From contig NZ_JAKIKP010000010.1 in NCBI RefSeq assembly GCF_023284065.1, positions 90,420 through 154,419 on the forward strand: a stretch of 64,000 nt of DNA, given 5' to 3'. Positions 24,016 to 33,181 of this stretch are shown one piece after another. The first letter of the stretch is position 1. Each line of letters opens with the position of its first letter. Both the position numbers and the translations under genes were made by a program. The DNA is from Shewanella gaetbuli. GTDB lineage: Bacteria; Pseudomonadota; Gammaproteobacteria; Enterobacterales; Shewanellaceae. The notes under the pieces were generated by a model. That model made no database searches and was not told the DNA's origin. It worked only from the letters and a program-made list of their open reading frames with translations.

Positions 24016-26901
24016 ATGATGAATACAAAAATATTAACTCAGTCTGTGCGATTAGCACTGTTAAGTGGTGCAGCGTTGGCTGCATTGAGTAGTTCAAATG
24101 TCATCGCAGCAGATGAAGAACGCACGGTAGAAAGAATAGAAGTTACAGGTTCTCGACTTTCTAGAACGGATCTTGAAACTGCTTCACCGGTAACTATCAT
24201 CACAGCAGAAGAGATGAAATTGAAAGGGATTCAAGATGTCGGTCAATTTCTTCAACAAAGTGCGGTGATGTCAGGTTCCCCAGCCATGACGACAACTAAT
24301 AATGGCGGAAATGGTTCTACATTTGTCGAATTACGTGGATTAGGGTCGTCAAGAACCTTGGTATTGATTAATGGTCGCAGGCCTGTTAGTTCAGATTTTC
24401 AAACTATTCCAAGCTCTATGGTGGAGCGAATTGAAGTCTTAAAAGATGGCGCATCAGCTACATATGGAGCTGATGCTGTTGCGGGTGTTGTCAATATTAT
24501 CACTCGAAAAGACTTTGAAGGTTTAGAAATTACCGCTCAAGTTAAAAACTCATTTGAAGTGACAGAGAATTCGCAAAATAGTCTCAGTTTGGTTGCCGGT
24601 AGAGCATTCTCTGATGGACATATTGTTTTTGGTGCGGACTATGTAAAACAGGATGAAGTGTATCAAGGTGATACAAGTGTTGATTTCTTGAATCATCCTT
24701 GGCAAGTAGGAGATAAAGAGTCTGCTACGTCATTTATGAATAACGGATTAATAGGAACAGGGCCAAATGCAAATGTATTTGAAGCGGGTTCTGGTTCAGT
24801 TCCATGCGGAAACTTTTATTTTCAACATAAAAAAAATCAAACCAACGGTAAATGTGATGGTGGCATTGCCACTTTAGCTGATATGCGGGATTACGTTAGT
24901 TCAGGTAAGGTTAACGACACCTATAATTATGCTCCAGTGAATTACTTGCAAACCCCTTATGAAAAACTCAACTTTTTTGTTGAGGGAAGGTTTGATCTTA
25001 CTGATAGCATTCGCGCTTACTCAGAAACTCGAATTAATAAACGAGAATCACGACAAGAACTAGCCGCTGTCCCATATGATACAAAATTCGCTCCCGGTTT
25101 TAGCGGGAAATATAAGAAAACAAATGAAGATGGTTCACCTGTTTTAGATGCTAGTGGTAATCAAGTATTAGTTGACTTTAATGGGGTATCTAAAGATAAC
25201 TTTTACAATCCTTTTGGTGAAGATATTACAAGATCTCGTAGAAGAATGCTGGAAGGAGGACGTAGCTTTGAACAAGATGTTACTCGATTCCAGCAAGTTA
25301 TTGGTTTTGCAGGTGATATAGGTGATGATTATTACTTTGACATAAACTATAACTATGGTCATAGCCAAGTTGTTTCAACTGATTTTGGTCAGCTTTATGG
25401 CCCGAATTTATCAAAAGCAATGGGACCCTCATTTAAAGATGATGATGGCAACATTGTATGTGGAACAAAAGCATTACCCATCAGTGACTGTGTCTCGATG
25501 AATGTATTTGGCGGGCCTGGTTCTGTGACTCAAGATATGCTTGATTATGTGACTGCACCGCTTGTTGATTCTGATGTCTATACGTTACAAACAATAACAG
25601 CATTCGTAGGGGGAGAACTTGCTGAGTTGCCTGCTGGAAGTTTAACGGGTGGTATAGGATATGAATACCGTGATGAAGAGTTAAACAGCCAAGTTGATTC
25701 TGGGAAGTTTATGCAGGAGGTAACGGGTAACAAATCCAAAGGTACTCAAGGCAGATTTAATGTAAATAGTATTTTTGCTGAGTTTCGGGTTCCTTTATTA
25801 AGAGATCTTCCTTTTGCTGAATCTTTAGATTTGCCCATTGGCGTTCGTTACGATGACTTTTCTTTATTTGGTGGAAGTACAACTTATCAACTAGGGCTAG
25901 AGTGGAAAGTATTAAACAGTTTACTCGTTCGCTCTACATATGGAACAGTATTTAGAGCCCCAGGAATATCAAGTCTATATTCTCCTGACGGGGATTCTTA
26001 TCCATCAGCAAGTGACCCATGTAGTAAAGGAAACTGGTCGAAGCTAACGTCTGTACAGCAAGGTTATTGTATGGCTGATGGCGTTCCAACAGGTGGCGCA
26101 AACAATGCTGACACACAGCAACTTGCAAGGGTAGGTGGAAACCCAGATTTACAACCAGAAGAAGGTGATACATTAACTGTCGGTTTAGCTTTTTCTCCAG
26201 AATTGATTGAAGACTTATCATTTACACTTGATTATTGGGCGATAAACGTTGATGAGGTAATTGATTCTATCGGAGCTAATGATTCACTAAAAGGTTGTTA
26301 TCTTGGAGGAATTAGCGAACTATGTAGCTATGTTAACCGTACTAACGGAGAAATTGATTTTGTTAGTCAAAAGGCGACAAATTTAAGTCGAATGACTGCA
26401 AAAGGGTTGGACTTTGAGAGTAATTATAGTTTTAGCGCTTTAGAGGGGGATTTTCATTTAAATCTGTCTTGGACACATTTTTTAGAGCGTGAAAATCAAG
26501 TTTACGATAGCAAAACTTATAAATTTGCAATGAAAGATCTTAATGGACTGTATGAGAATGAAAACAGTTACGCAACTGATAAAATTAATTTTAATGCAAA
26601 ATATACTTGGAATGATTTAATTATTACATATTCGGCAAATTATATTTCAGCTTTAGAGTATAACGATTTAGTCTACCTTTCACCGATTGAGGGGCATGTT
26701 TATAACGTTGATGACTACTTGTATCATGATATTTCGGCTACTTACATTTTCGACACCGGCACAACAGTGAGTTTAGGTGTAGAGAACTTCACAGATGAGC
26801 AGCCCCCATACATCGAAACAGGGGGTAACGGTAATACAGACGTGAGTAATTACCGATTATTTGGTGCTAGTTGGTACGCTAAAGTATCTCAAAAATTCTA
26901 A
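24016..26901 (+). CDS. TonB-dependent receptor
   Basis: A 961-residue outer-membrane active transporter. A signal peptide (about 1-31, ending VIAA) is followed by ERTVERIEVTGSRL, which contains the TonB-box-like region, a plug domain (ASPVTIITAEEM, then LRGLGSSRTLVLINGRRP, and VERIEVLKDGASATYGADAVAGVVNIIT), and a 22-strand barrel ending in KVSQKF. TVFRAPGISSLY and NPDLQPEEGDTLTVGL are typical of Alteromonadales receptors of this class. The substrate is unknown; peptides, oligosaccharides or iron chelates are possible. It is paralogous to the next receptor gene, and both lie beside a TonB2 operon that could energise them. A terminator follows. Confidence 0.92.
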   Translation: MMNTKILTQSVRLALLSGAALAALSSSNVIAADEERTVERIEVTGSRLSRTDLETASPVTIITAEEMKLKGIQDVGQFLQQSAVMSGSPAMTTTNNGGNGSTFVELRGLGSSRTLVLINGRRPVSSDFQTIPSSMVERIEVLKDGASATYGADAVAGVVNIITRKDFEGLEITAQVKNSFEVTENSQNSLSLVAGRAFSDGHIVFGADYVKQDEVYQGDTSVDFLNHPWQVGDKESATSFMNNGLIGTGPNANVFEAGSGSVPCGNFYFQHKKNQTNGKCDGGIATLADMRDYVSSGKVNDTYNYAPVNYLQTPYEKLNFFVEGRFDLTDSIRAYSETRINKRESRQELAAVPYDTKFAPGFSGKYKKTNEDGSPVLDASGNQVLVDFNGVSKDNFYNPFGEDITRSRRRMLEGGRSFEQDVTRFQQVIGFAGDIGDDYYFDINYNYGHSQVVSTDFGQLYGPNLSKAMGPSFKDDDGNIVCGTKALPISDCVSMNVFGGPGSVTQDMLDYVTAPLVDSDVYTLQTITAFVGGELAELPAGSLTGGIGYEYRDEELNSQVDSGKFMQEVTGNKSKGTQGRFNVNSIFAEFRVPLLRDLPFAESLDLPIGVRYDDFSLFGGSTTYQLGLEWKVLNSLLVRSTYGTVFRAPGISSLYSPDGDSYPSASDPCSKGNWSKLTSVQQGYCMADGVPTGGANNADTQQLARVGGNPDLQPEEGDTLTVGLAFSPELIEDLSFTLDYWAINVDEVIDSIGANDSLKGCYLGGISELCSYVNRTNGEIDFVSQKATNLSRMTAKGLDFESNYSFSALEGDFHLNLSWTHFLERENQVYDSKTYKFAMKDLNGLYENENSYATDKINFNAKYTWNDLIITYSANYISALEYNDLVYLSPIEGHVYNVDDYLYHDISATYIFDTGTTVSLGVENFTDEQPPYIETGGNGNTDVSNYRLFGASWYAKVSQKF

Positions 26902-26926
26902 TTATTATTGAATAATAATATTTTTG

Positions 26927-26962
26927 AAGTCGGTTAGTTTTACGAAACTAGCCGACTTTTTA
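26927..26962 (+). terminator. Rho-independent terminator after the first receptor gene
   Basis: AAGTCGGTTAGTTT pairs with AAACTAGCCGACTT (one wobble pair), followed by TTTATTTTT. Confidence 0.88.
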
Positions 26963-27408
26963 TTTTTGGCAATAACAAGATTAAATGTACTCACTTAGAC
27001 AGTCGCTGATGCTGTAACCCTCCCTAATGCAAATAACTTATGCCTTCTTTTAGCTACCCATTAAGTTTATTGTGATGCCCGCCAAATTACCTTTCCCATA
27101 CAATTCGCTTTTGTTCATCTTGGTCTTTACCAGTTAGTTATATTTCCTTATTAGTTGTAATTTGATTGTTTTTTAGTCAAAAAACTGGCGGTAAATCCTC
27201 CAAAGAGCTGTTTTTGTACGCAAACTGAGCCATTGAGTGTAACCGGTGTTTGTTTTTGGTTTCATTTGTTGATTTGTTGTTAAATGTGTGTTTTATTGTG
27301 CACAAGATGTGGGAGTGTAACTTTCTGTAACAACCACACCTACCCAATACTTCAAACATATGAAGGTTGGAATTATAAGAAAGACATATATGTCCAGGGA
27401 GATAGACA
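26963..27408. other. Intergenic region between the two receptor genes
   Basis: About 445 bases, T-rich on the plus strand, with no convincing gene. It ends with ATGTCCAGGGA (27390-27400), the leader motif shared with the first receptor gene, 8 bases before the ATG. Confidence 0.5.
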
Positions 27409-30123
27409 ATGCATAAGAACGTATTAGCTCATTCAGTGCGCTTAGCACTAATTAGCGGTGCAGCAGCAGCTGCATTCAGTGCTCCAGCAGTATTTGCTGC
27501 TGAAGAAGATGGCGCAAAAGTAGAGCGCATCGAAGTAACTGGTTCACGAATCAAACGTACAGATCTAGAAACTGCAAGCCCTATAACAGTGTTCTCTGCC
27601 GCAGATATCGCAGCTACTGGTGTAACTACGATGGAAGACTTCATTCAGACAATACCTGCAATTAACGGTGGTGCTGAAGGCTCTACAGTGAATAATGGTA
27701 GTCGTGGTTTTGCTACAGCTTCTCTTCGTGGTTTAGGTTCAGGTCGTACTTTGGTTTTAATTAACGGCCGTCGTTATGCTTCTGGTGATTTAAACTCAAT
27801 TCCTACTGCTTACGTTGAAAGAGTTGAAGTTTTACGCGATGGGGCTTCAACCATTTATGGTTCTGATGCTATTGCAGGTGTAATTAACTTTATCACAAAG
27901 AAAGATTTTGAAGGTGTTGAATTCCAAGTTCAATACGATGAAACAAGTAAAGGTGACGGTGAGAAAACCTTACTTTCTATGACAACTGGTACTTCAAGTG
28001 ATAAAGGTAATGTAGTTCTTTCATTACAGTACACAGATCGTCAAACTATTTATCAAGGTGACCGAGACTTTTCTGAGTGTCCAATTTTTGAACGTAACGG
28101 AGAAAAAGTTTGTGGTGGTTCAGGTACCATTCCTTATGGTCAATTCTTTGCACCGAGTTTAACTGGTGGTCATGTTAAAGATCCTCAAACTGGTCAAATT
28201 CGTCCTTTTGATCAAGCAATTGATGGGTTTAACTACGCTACCACAAGTTACATGGTTACCCCTCAGGAAGTATTTAGTATTAATGGTGCTGGTCGATATG
28301 AGTTAACAGACACATTAAGTACCTTTATTGAAGGTGGTTTTACTAACCGTAAATCAGATCAGTTAATGGCTCCTGAAGGTACTTTTTGGGGACCAACCAT
28401 GCCAGCAACAAATCAATATAACCCTATGGGTGAAGATATTGTTGTTGTTCGTCGCTTAAGAGAAACGGCAGGTCGTGCATTTACCCAAGATTTTTCTGAT
28501 TATCGTATGGTATTTGGTTTTGAAGGTACATTTGCTGATACCTTTGACTGGGATTTATCATATAATTTTGCTCGATTTGTTGATGCTCGTTTAGATGAAG
28601 GCCGAGTCAACCCTACTCGTATCGATACTTTATTAGATCCTGATTTATGTTCAGCAGACTCAGATTGTCCTGGTGTTTGGAATATATTAGAAGCTGGCAC
28701 TTTGACTCCTGAAATGATCAATTATGCATTCGTTCCTAACTCTCCAATTGTTCGCGGTGAAACTCGTCAATTGTTAGGTAACCTTTCTGGTGGATTAGGC
28801 CTAGAGCTTCAAGGTGGCGAAATTATGTTCGCTGCTGGTTTTGAAAAACGTTGGGAAGAATACCAAAGTGTTCCAGATGGTGCTGCATCAATTGGACAGA
28901 TCTATAGTGTAGCTGGAGAACCGACAGAGGGTGAGATCTCTGTAGATGAAGTTTATGCTGAATTAGACTTCCCTATTTTAGAAGGTTTACCTTTTGCAGA
29001 ATCTTTACGTTTTACTGCAGCGATTCGTTATTCTGACTTTGACTTCTTAGACGATTCAGACACTAATACTAAGTTTGGTTTAGAGTGGTCACCGCTAGAT
29101 GGTTTATTAATTCGTGCAACTAAAGCAACTGGTTTCCGTGCACCAGGTATTGGTGAATTATTTGCTCCACAATCAGAAACCAACCTTGCTTATAATGAAC
29201 CTTGTACTAACTACGGTTCAGGTTCTCAAAGTGCTACAGTTAAAGCAAACTGTGCAGCTGAAGGATTACCAGGTAATTTTGAGCTATCGTCTAATCAATC
29301 TTCAACGATTGTAGGTGGTAACCCAGACCTTAAACCTGAAGAGTCTGATAGCTTCACAGCCGGTTTCGTATATAGTCATGATATTGGAATTAGTGTTGGT
29401 ATTGATTTCTTTGATATTGAAATCACAAATGGTATTGGTACGGCTGGTACGGATAACGTAGTTAGTGGTTGTTGGGAAAGTGCAAACTTCTCTAGTCCTT
29501 TATGTGAATTCGTTAAAGGTCCAAGTTTGACTGGCGATGCTCCTCATTCGTCATCTCCTTACCGTACAGCTCTTGGTCCAGTAGCAGGTGTACTATTAAC
29601 TAATGCTAACTTGTCTACTTTCGAGACAAGTGGTATAGATTTTGACCTGTCATATAAAACAGATATTGGCCCTGGTGATTTTTCTGCAGTGTTAAATGGT
29701 ACATATTTAGATAAATATAATTACACTCCATTTGAAGGTGCAGATGTTGTGGAAGCAGCTGGCAAAGTTGCTGCTGACCAATGGGAAACGACACTTGCTG
29801 TATTCTCTGAGTTACGTACTAATTTAACTCTAAGTTATACTATGGATGATTGGGCATTCTCATGGCAAACACGTTATCAATCAGAGGGTGAAGATTATTT
29901 CGCTAGTGATGATAACCTAGATAACACCGCTGATTCGATTTTTTATCATGACGTTCAAGCAACTTACTTTGCATTTGAATCGACAACTATTAGCGTAGGT
30001 GTAAAAAATCTATTTGATGAAGAGGCTCCTTATATCTCTAATAACCAGGATATGAATACTATCCCTGCTTCATATGATACAGCTGGCCAGTATTTATACG
30101 CTAAGTTAAATCTTAAGTTCTAG
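27409..30123 (+). CDS. TonB-dependent receptor, paralogue of the preceding gene
   Basis: A 904-residue receptor. The first 170 residues closely follow the preceding receptor: signal peptide VRLALISGAAAAAFSA, then VERIEVTGSRIKRTDLETAS, LRGLGSGRTLVLINGRR, and VLRDGASTIYGSDAIAGVIN. The barrel part has diverged much more, including the extracellular loops, which suggests a different ligand. The protein ends YAKLNLKF. Codon use is more regular than in the first paralogue, suggesting higher expression. It is followed by a terminator and then the TPR/2OG gene. Such receptor pairs commonly arise by duplication. Confidence 0.92.
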   Translation: MHKNVLAHSVRLALISGAAAAAFSAPAVFAAEEDGAKVERIEVTGSRIKRTDLETASPITVFSAADIAATGVTTMEDFIQTIPAINGGAEGSTVNNGSRGFATASLRGLGSGRTLVLINGRRYASGDLNSIPTAYVERVEVLRDGASTIYGSDAIAGVINFITKKDFEGVEFQVQYDETSKGDGEKTLLSMTTGTSSDKGNVVLSLQYTDRQTIYQGDRDFSECPIFERNGEKVCGGSGTIPYGQFFAPSLTGGHVKDPQTGQIRPFDQAIDGFNYATTSYMVTPQEVFSINGAGRYELTDTLSTFIEGGFTNRKSDQLMAPEGTFWGPTMPATNQYNPMGEDIVVVRRLRETAGRAFTQDFSDYRMVFGFEGTFADTFDWDLSYNFARFVDARLDEGRVNPTRIDTLLDPDLCSADSDCPGVWNILEAGTLTPEMINYAFVPNSPIVRGETRQLLGNLSGGLGLELQGGEIMFAAGFEKRWEEYQSVPDGAASIGQIYSVAGEPTEGEISVDEVYAELDFPILEGLPFAESLRFTAAIRYSDFDFLDDSDTNTKFGLEWSPLDGLLIRATKATGFRAPGIGELFAPQSETNLAYNEPCTNYGSGSQSATVKANCAAEGLPGNFELSSNQSSTIVGGNPDLKPEESDSFTAGFVYSHDIGISVGIDFFDIEITNGIGTAGTDNVVSGCWESANFSSPLCEFVKGPSLTGDAPHSSSPYRTALGPVAGVLLTNANLSTFETSGIDFDLSYKTDIGPGDFSAVLNGTYLDKYNYTPFEGADVVEAAGKVAADQWETTLAVFSELRTNLTLSYTMDDWAFSWQTRYQSEGEDYFASDDNLDNTADSIFYHDVQATYFAFESTTISVGVKNLFDEEAPYISNNQDMNTIPASYDTAGQYLYAKLNLKF

Positions 30124-30137
30124 TTTTAAATATGTCC

Positions 30138-30168
30138 AAAAAAGCCGGCTTATGCTGGCTTTTTTTTT
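30138..30168 (+). terminator. Rho-independent terminator after the second receptor gene
   Basis: AAAAAGCCGGC TTAT GCTGGCTTTTTTTTT; a GC-rich stem with one wobble pair and a nine-base T run, 15 bases after the stop. Confidence 0.9.
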
Positions 30169-30279
30169 GTTGTTTTGAAGTATCTTTTTATAGCTTATAA
30201 AGCTGAGTGAATAACTGATAAATTGCTATAATACGAATGTAGGATTATTTTGATAATCAAATGTAATTGGAGAACGGAT

Positions 30280-32007
30280 ATGCTTCGTTTACAAGCTACC
30301 TTAGGTGAACTATATAAAAACAAAAAATTCGATAGTATTATTGAATTACTAGAGAAAGAACCGAGATTAGTAAATAATTTAGAAATAGCAAACTTACTGG
30401 CGGTGTCTTACCGAAAAGTGGGTGATTATTTAAGAAGTCGTAGTTTATTTGAGCGTATTCTTAATGTGTCTGCACATCCAGGAATTACCATTTCATATGC
30501 GATGTTGTTAAGTGAAATGAAAGAATATCATTTAGCTTGTAATACACTACAGTCAGTATTAAACAGTAATCCAAACAACTTTGATGCCCAGTATAATCTG
30601 GCACTAATTTACAAGGAATTAAATCAAAACACCAACGCACTAAAAGCTTTTGAAAAAGCACTAACTTTAAATCAAAGTTATCAAGGGGCAAATGTCGGTT
30701 ATATTCTTACTCTTATAAGCTTAGAGTTAGTTGATGAGGCGTTAAAGCATTGTGAAAAACTTTTAGAGGAAAATACGAAATACCATTTCACACTACTGAC
30801 TATAAAAGCTGATATTTTGCTGAAAATGTTTAATTTGAATGATGCCAAGTTTTTACTAGAACAATTGAACTCCGTTTATAATAATATTGATACTAAGTTA
30901 AAGTATGCACAATTACTTTCTTTAGAAGGTAACGTAAAGGAGTCTAATAATATCTTAGAAAATCTTCTTCAACACTATCCAACGAATTTAGTAATTCATA
31001 ACCTTTTGTTTGATAACTTAGTGACATCGGTTGATAGAAATCCTTTAAAGTACTATGCACTAGTCAGTAAAAAAACGAATGATATTGATTTTTTAACGGA
31101 CTACTTTCGCAAATTAATCAAGTTAGATGAATGTGAAAATGCTTTGATATTAATTAATTCAAAGCTAGATAATAGTGTTGAAAAGTCCCGGTTGATGGTA
31201 TTAAAAGCTGTTGCATTACGTGAGCTTGGTCGATTGGATGAATCTTTAGCCATACTCTCTCAAACCACTTTAACGAATAGTTATTCCGATATTGCAAAAT
31301 ATGAGAAAGCTATAACGTTAATGTGTGCTAATGATTTTACCAGCGCATATGCTCTTATCAAAGAAGAACTGTTGAAAATACCGTCACATAAGTTGATTAC
31401 ATTGGAATACGCTTGTGCTAAGAAACTAGAAAGAAAATCACCAATTGACTTAACTTCTGAAATTATGATTGAAAGCGAGGTCTTACCAGCAGAGCTACTC
31501 AAGAAACTTAAAGTATTATTATTTGAAATTCATCAATCAAAAAAGATTTTGATGATGCAATCTATAAGAGGAGGAAATCAAACTGAAGGGAATTTATTTC
31601 ATTTAGATAATCCTGAATTGAAGACAGTAAAACAAATTCTATTAGGTAAAATCGAAAGCTATTGTAAAGCAAAGGCTCAAACAAGTAATGGGATCATAAA
31701 TGGGGCTTGGTCGATTTTTATGGAAAGTTCTGGTCGACATGTAAACCATGTACATTCAAATGGAACATTTTCAGCTTGCTTTTATGTGTCGATTCCAGAT
31801 GATTGTCTTAAAGAGGGGAATGGCTGGTTTAAATGTGGCGGAGCAAACATCAGTAAACACTTTCATGATCAGGATGATTATTATATTAAACCTGTAGAAA
31901 ATTCTTTGGTTATTTTCCCTTCAAATTTAAGTCATGGAACTAATGAGTTCATTAGTTTGCAACCAAGAATAACGCTTGCATTTGACTTTAAACAGAATTC
32001 AGATTAG
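30280..32007 (+). CDS. TPR protein with C-terminal 2OG-Fe(II) oxygenase-like domain
   Basis: A 575-residue protein from the ATG that has GGAG 7 bases upstream (the frame extends to 30250). About the first 390 residues are tetratricopeptide-like helical repeats (for example FDAQYNLALIYKELNQNTNAL). The last 130 residues resemble the putative 2OG-Fe(II) oxygenase family PF13759: HVNHVHSNGTFSACFYVSIP at residues 487-506, FPSNLSHG with His near 552, and PRITLAFDF with Arg near 563. The iron ligands would be His residues; an HxD/E acidic partner is not obvious, so activity is uncertain. There is no signal peptide, so it is cytoplasmic. Genes like this are found near TonB-dependent receptors, but the role is unknown. 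Confidence 0.75.
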   Translation: MLRLQATLGELYKNKKFDSIIELLEKEPRLVNNLEIANLLAVSYRKVGDYLRSRSLFERILNVSAHPGITISYAMLLSEMKEYHLACNTLQSVLNSNPNNFDAQYNLALIYKELNQNTNALKAFEKALTLNQSYQGANVGYILTLISLELVDEALKHCEKLLEENTKYHFTLLTIKADILLKMFNLNDAKFLLEQLNSVYNNIDTKLKYAQLLSLEGNVKESNNILENLLQHYPTNLVIHNLLFDNLVTSVDRNPLKYYALVSKKTNDIDFLTDYFRKLIKLDECENALILINSKLDNSVEKSRLMVLKAVALRELGRLDESLAILSQTTLTNSYSDIAKYEKAITLMCANDFTSAYALIKEELLKIPSHKLITLEYACAKKLERKSPIDLTSEIMIESEVLPAELLKKLKVLLFEIHQSKKILMMQSIRGGNQTEGNLFHLDNPELKTVKQILLGKIESYCKAKAQTSNGIINGAWSIFMESSGRHVNHVHSNGTFSACFYVSIPDDCLKEGNGWFKCGGANISKHFHDQDDYYIKPVENSLVIFPSNLSHGTNEFISLQPRITLAFDFKQNSD

Positions 32008-32195
32008 TTCTTCTGATTGTATGTTCTGATAAACAGTCAGCCTGTATAACGACATCTCATATTTGAATTACGATGAAGCAGTGTGGTTAAAAAGATATCA
32101 CTAGCCTCTGATTTATTAACATAAATGTATACAAACTAACCTTTCAACCAAATAGCCTTTAATTAGCCTTCTTTTCACTACTTTTAGATGTTCCC

Positions 32196-32219
32196 AAATG
32201 TTGACAGAGGTCAACATTT
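32196..32219. promoter_or_regulatory. FNR/FixK-like palindrome before the TonB2 operon
   Basis: Perfect 10-bp arms AAATGTTGAC and GTCAACATTT with the 4-base centre AGAG. The core TTGAC-N4-GTCAA has the geometry of FNR-family sites (TTGAT-N4-ATCAA). A CRP/FNR-family regulator such as EtrA is a guess; a repressor of another family is equally possible. Confidence 0.5.
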
Positions 32220-32240
32220 TGTGAAATGATGCGAGCGGGT

Positions 32241-32260
32241 CTATGCCTTAGCAGGCATAG
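32241..32260. repeat. Short hairpin before the TonB2 operon
   Basis: Perfect 8-bp arms CTATGCCT and AGGCATAG with the loop TAGC. There is no T run after it, so it is either an operator or a leader hairpin. Confidence 0.5.
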
Positions 32261-32398
32261 AAAAGGGAAGAAAAACTAACAATCACAAGAGAAAGATAGA
32301 CTTAGGTATTGTTAACTTTTGAATAACATCGTTATCAAGTGTTTACAATTAAACCACGGTCTAAACTTTTTTAATTCACTTCAAATTGGTTGGGAACT

Positions 32399-33181
32399 AT
32401 GTCCAAGGTAAGCAATAGAACAAAAATCGCTACTGCACTTGTTGGCGCACTAGCTTTAGCTAGTAGCAACCTGGTAGTTGCAAATCCTCTTGCCGATGTG
32501 CAAAAGGCGGACAGCAAAATTCATGCGGATGCTGCAGCGTCACAACAAAAAGTTGACAAATATTTTGACCAAGCTCAAGACATGTTATTTGAGTACGGTA
32601 GTGTTGCTGATGAGCGTGAATCACTGAAATCTTATAACGACTACGTAGCTGGTTTAGTAGCAGATCAACAAAAAACAATGGATGCTATCCAAACTGACAT
32701 CAACGGCGTTGACCGTTTACGTCAAGGCGTAGTGCCATTAATGTTTAAAATGGTAGATGCATTAGAACAATTTGTTCAACTAGATCTTCCATTCAACACT
32801 CAAGTTCGTACTGAACGTGTTGAAAATTTAAAAACACTTTTAAATACTGCAGAAGTAACTCTAGCAGAAAAATATCGTCTAATTCTTGATGCTTATAGCA
32901 TTGAGCGTGAGTACGGTAACTTTGTAGCAGTTAACACCGGTAAATTAGCAATTGATGGTAAAGAAGTACTAGTAGACTTCTTCCAGCTAGGCCGTGTTGC
33001 CTTATATGCACAAAGCTTAGATCAAAAAACAGCTTGGATGTACGATGCTGATGCGAAAACTTGGAACAAGTTAGAAGACAGCTATTTACGTGACATCACT
33101 AAGGGTATTCGTATTGCTCGTAAGCAAGGTGCTCTAGATCTATTCGCATTACCAATTCCTGCTGCGGAGACTGCTCAATAA
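32399..33181 (+). CDS. DUF3450 family periplasmic protein of the TonB2 system
   Basis: A 260-residue protein with a signal peptide (ending VVAN near residue 30) and a long helical, coiled-coil-like body. It is the first gene of the TonB2 operon, as in Vibrio, where a DUF3450 gene precedes ttpC. Its exact role is unknown; a periplasmic accessory of the energising complex is likely from context. The ATG at 32399 has GGGA upstream and replaces the TTG at 32390. The stop overlaps the next start (TAATG), which couples translation of the two. Confidence 0.85.
   Translation: MSKVSNRTKIATALVGALALASSNLVVANPLADVQKADSKIHADAAASQQKVDKYFDQAQDMLFEYGSVADERESLKSYNDYVAGLVADQQKTMDAIQTDINGVDRLRQGVVPLMFKMVDALEQFVQLDLPFNTQVRTERVENLKTLLNTAEVTLAEKYRLILDAYSIEREYGNFVAVNTGKLAIDGKEVLVDFFQLGRVALYAQSLDQKTAWMYDADAKTWNKLEDSYLRDITKGIRIARKQGALDLFALPIPAAETAQ

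Larger units (their letters stand above)
32008..32398 (+). promoter_or_regulatory. Regulatory region of the TonB2 operon
   Basis: A 391-base gap with no gene. It contains two marked inverted repeats, listed separately (32196-32219 and 32241-32260), and an AT-rich stretch before the DUF3450 start where the promoter probably lies. Confidence 0.55.
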
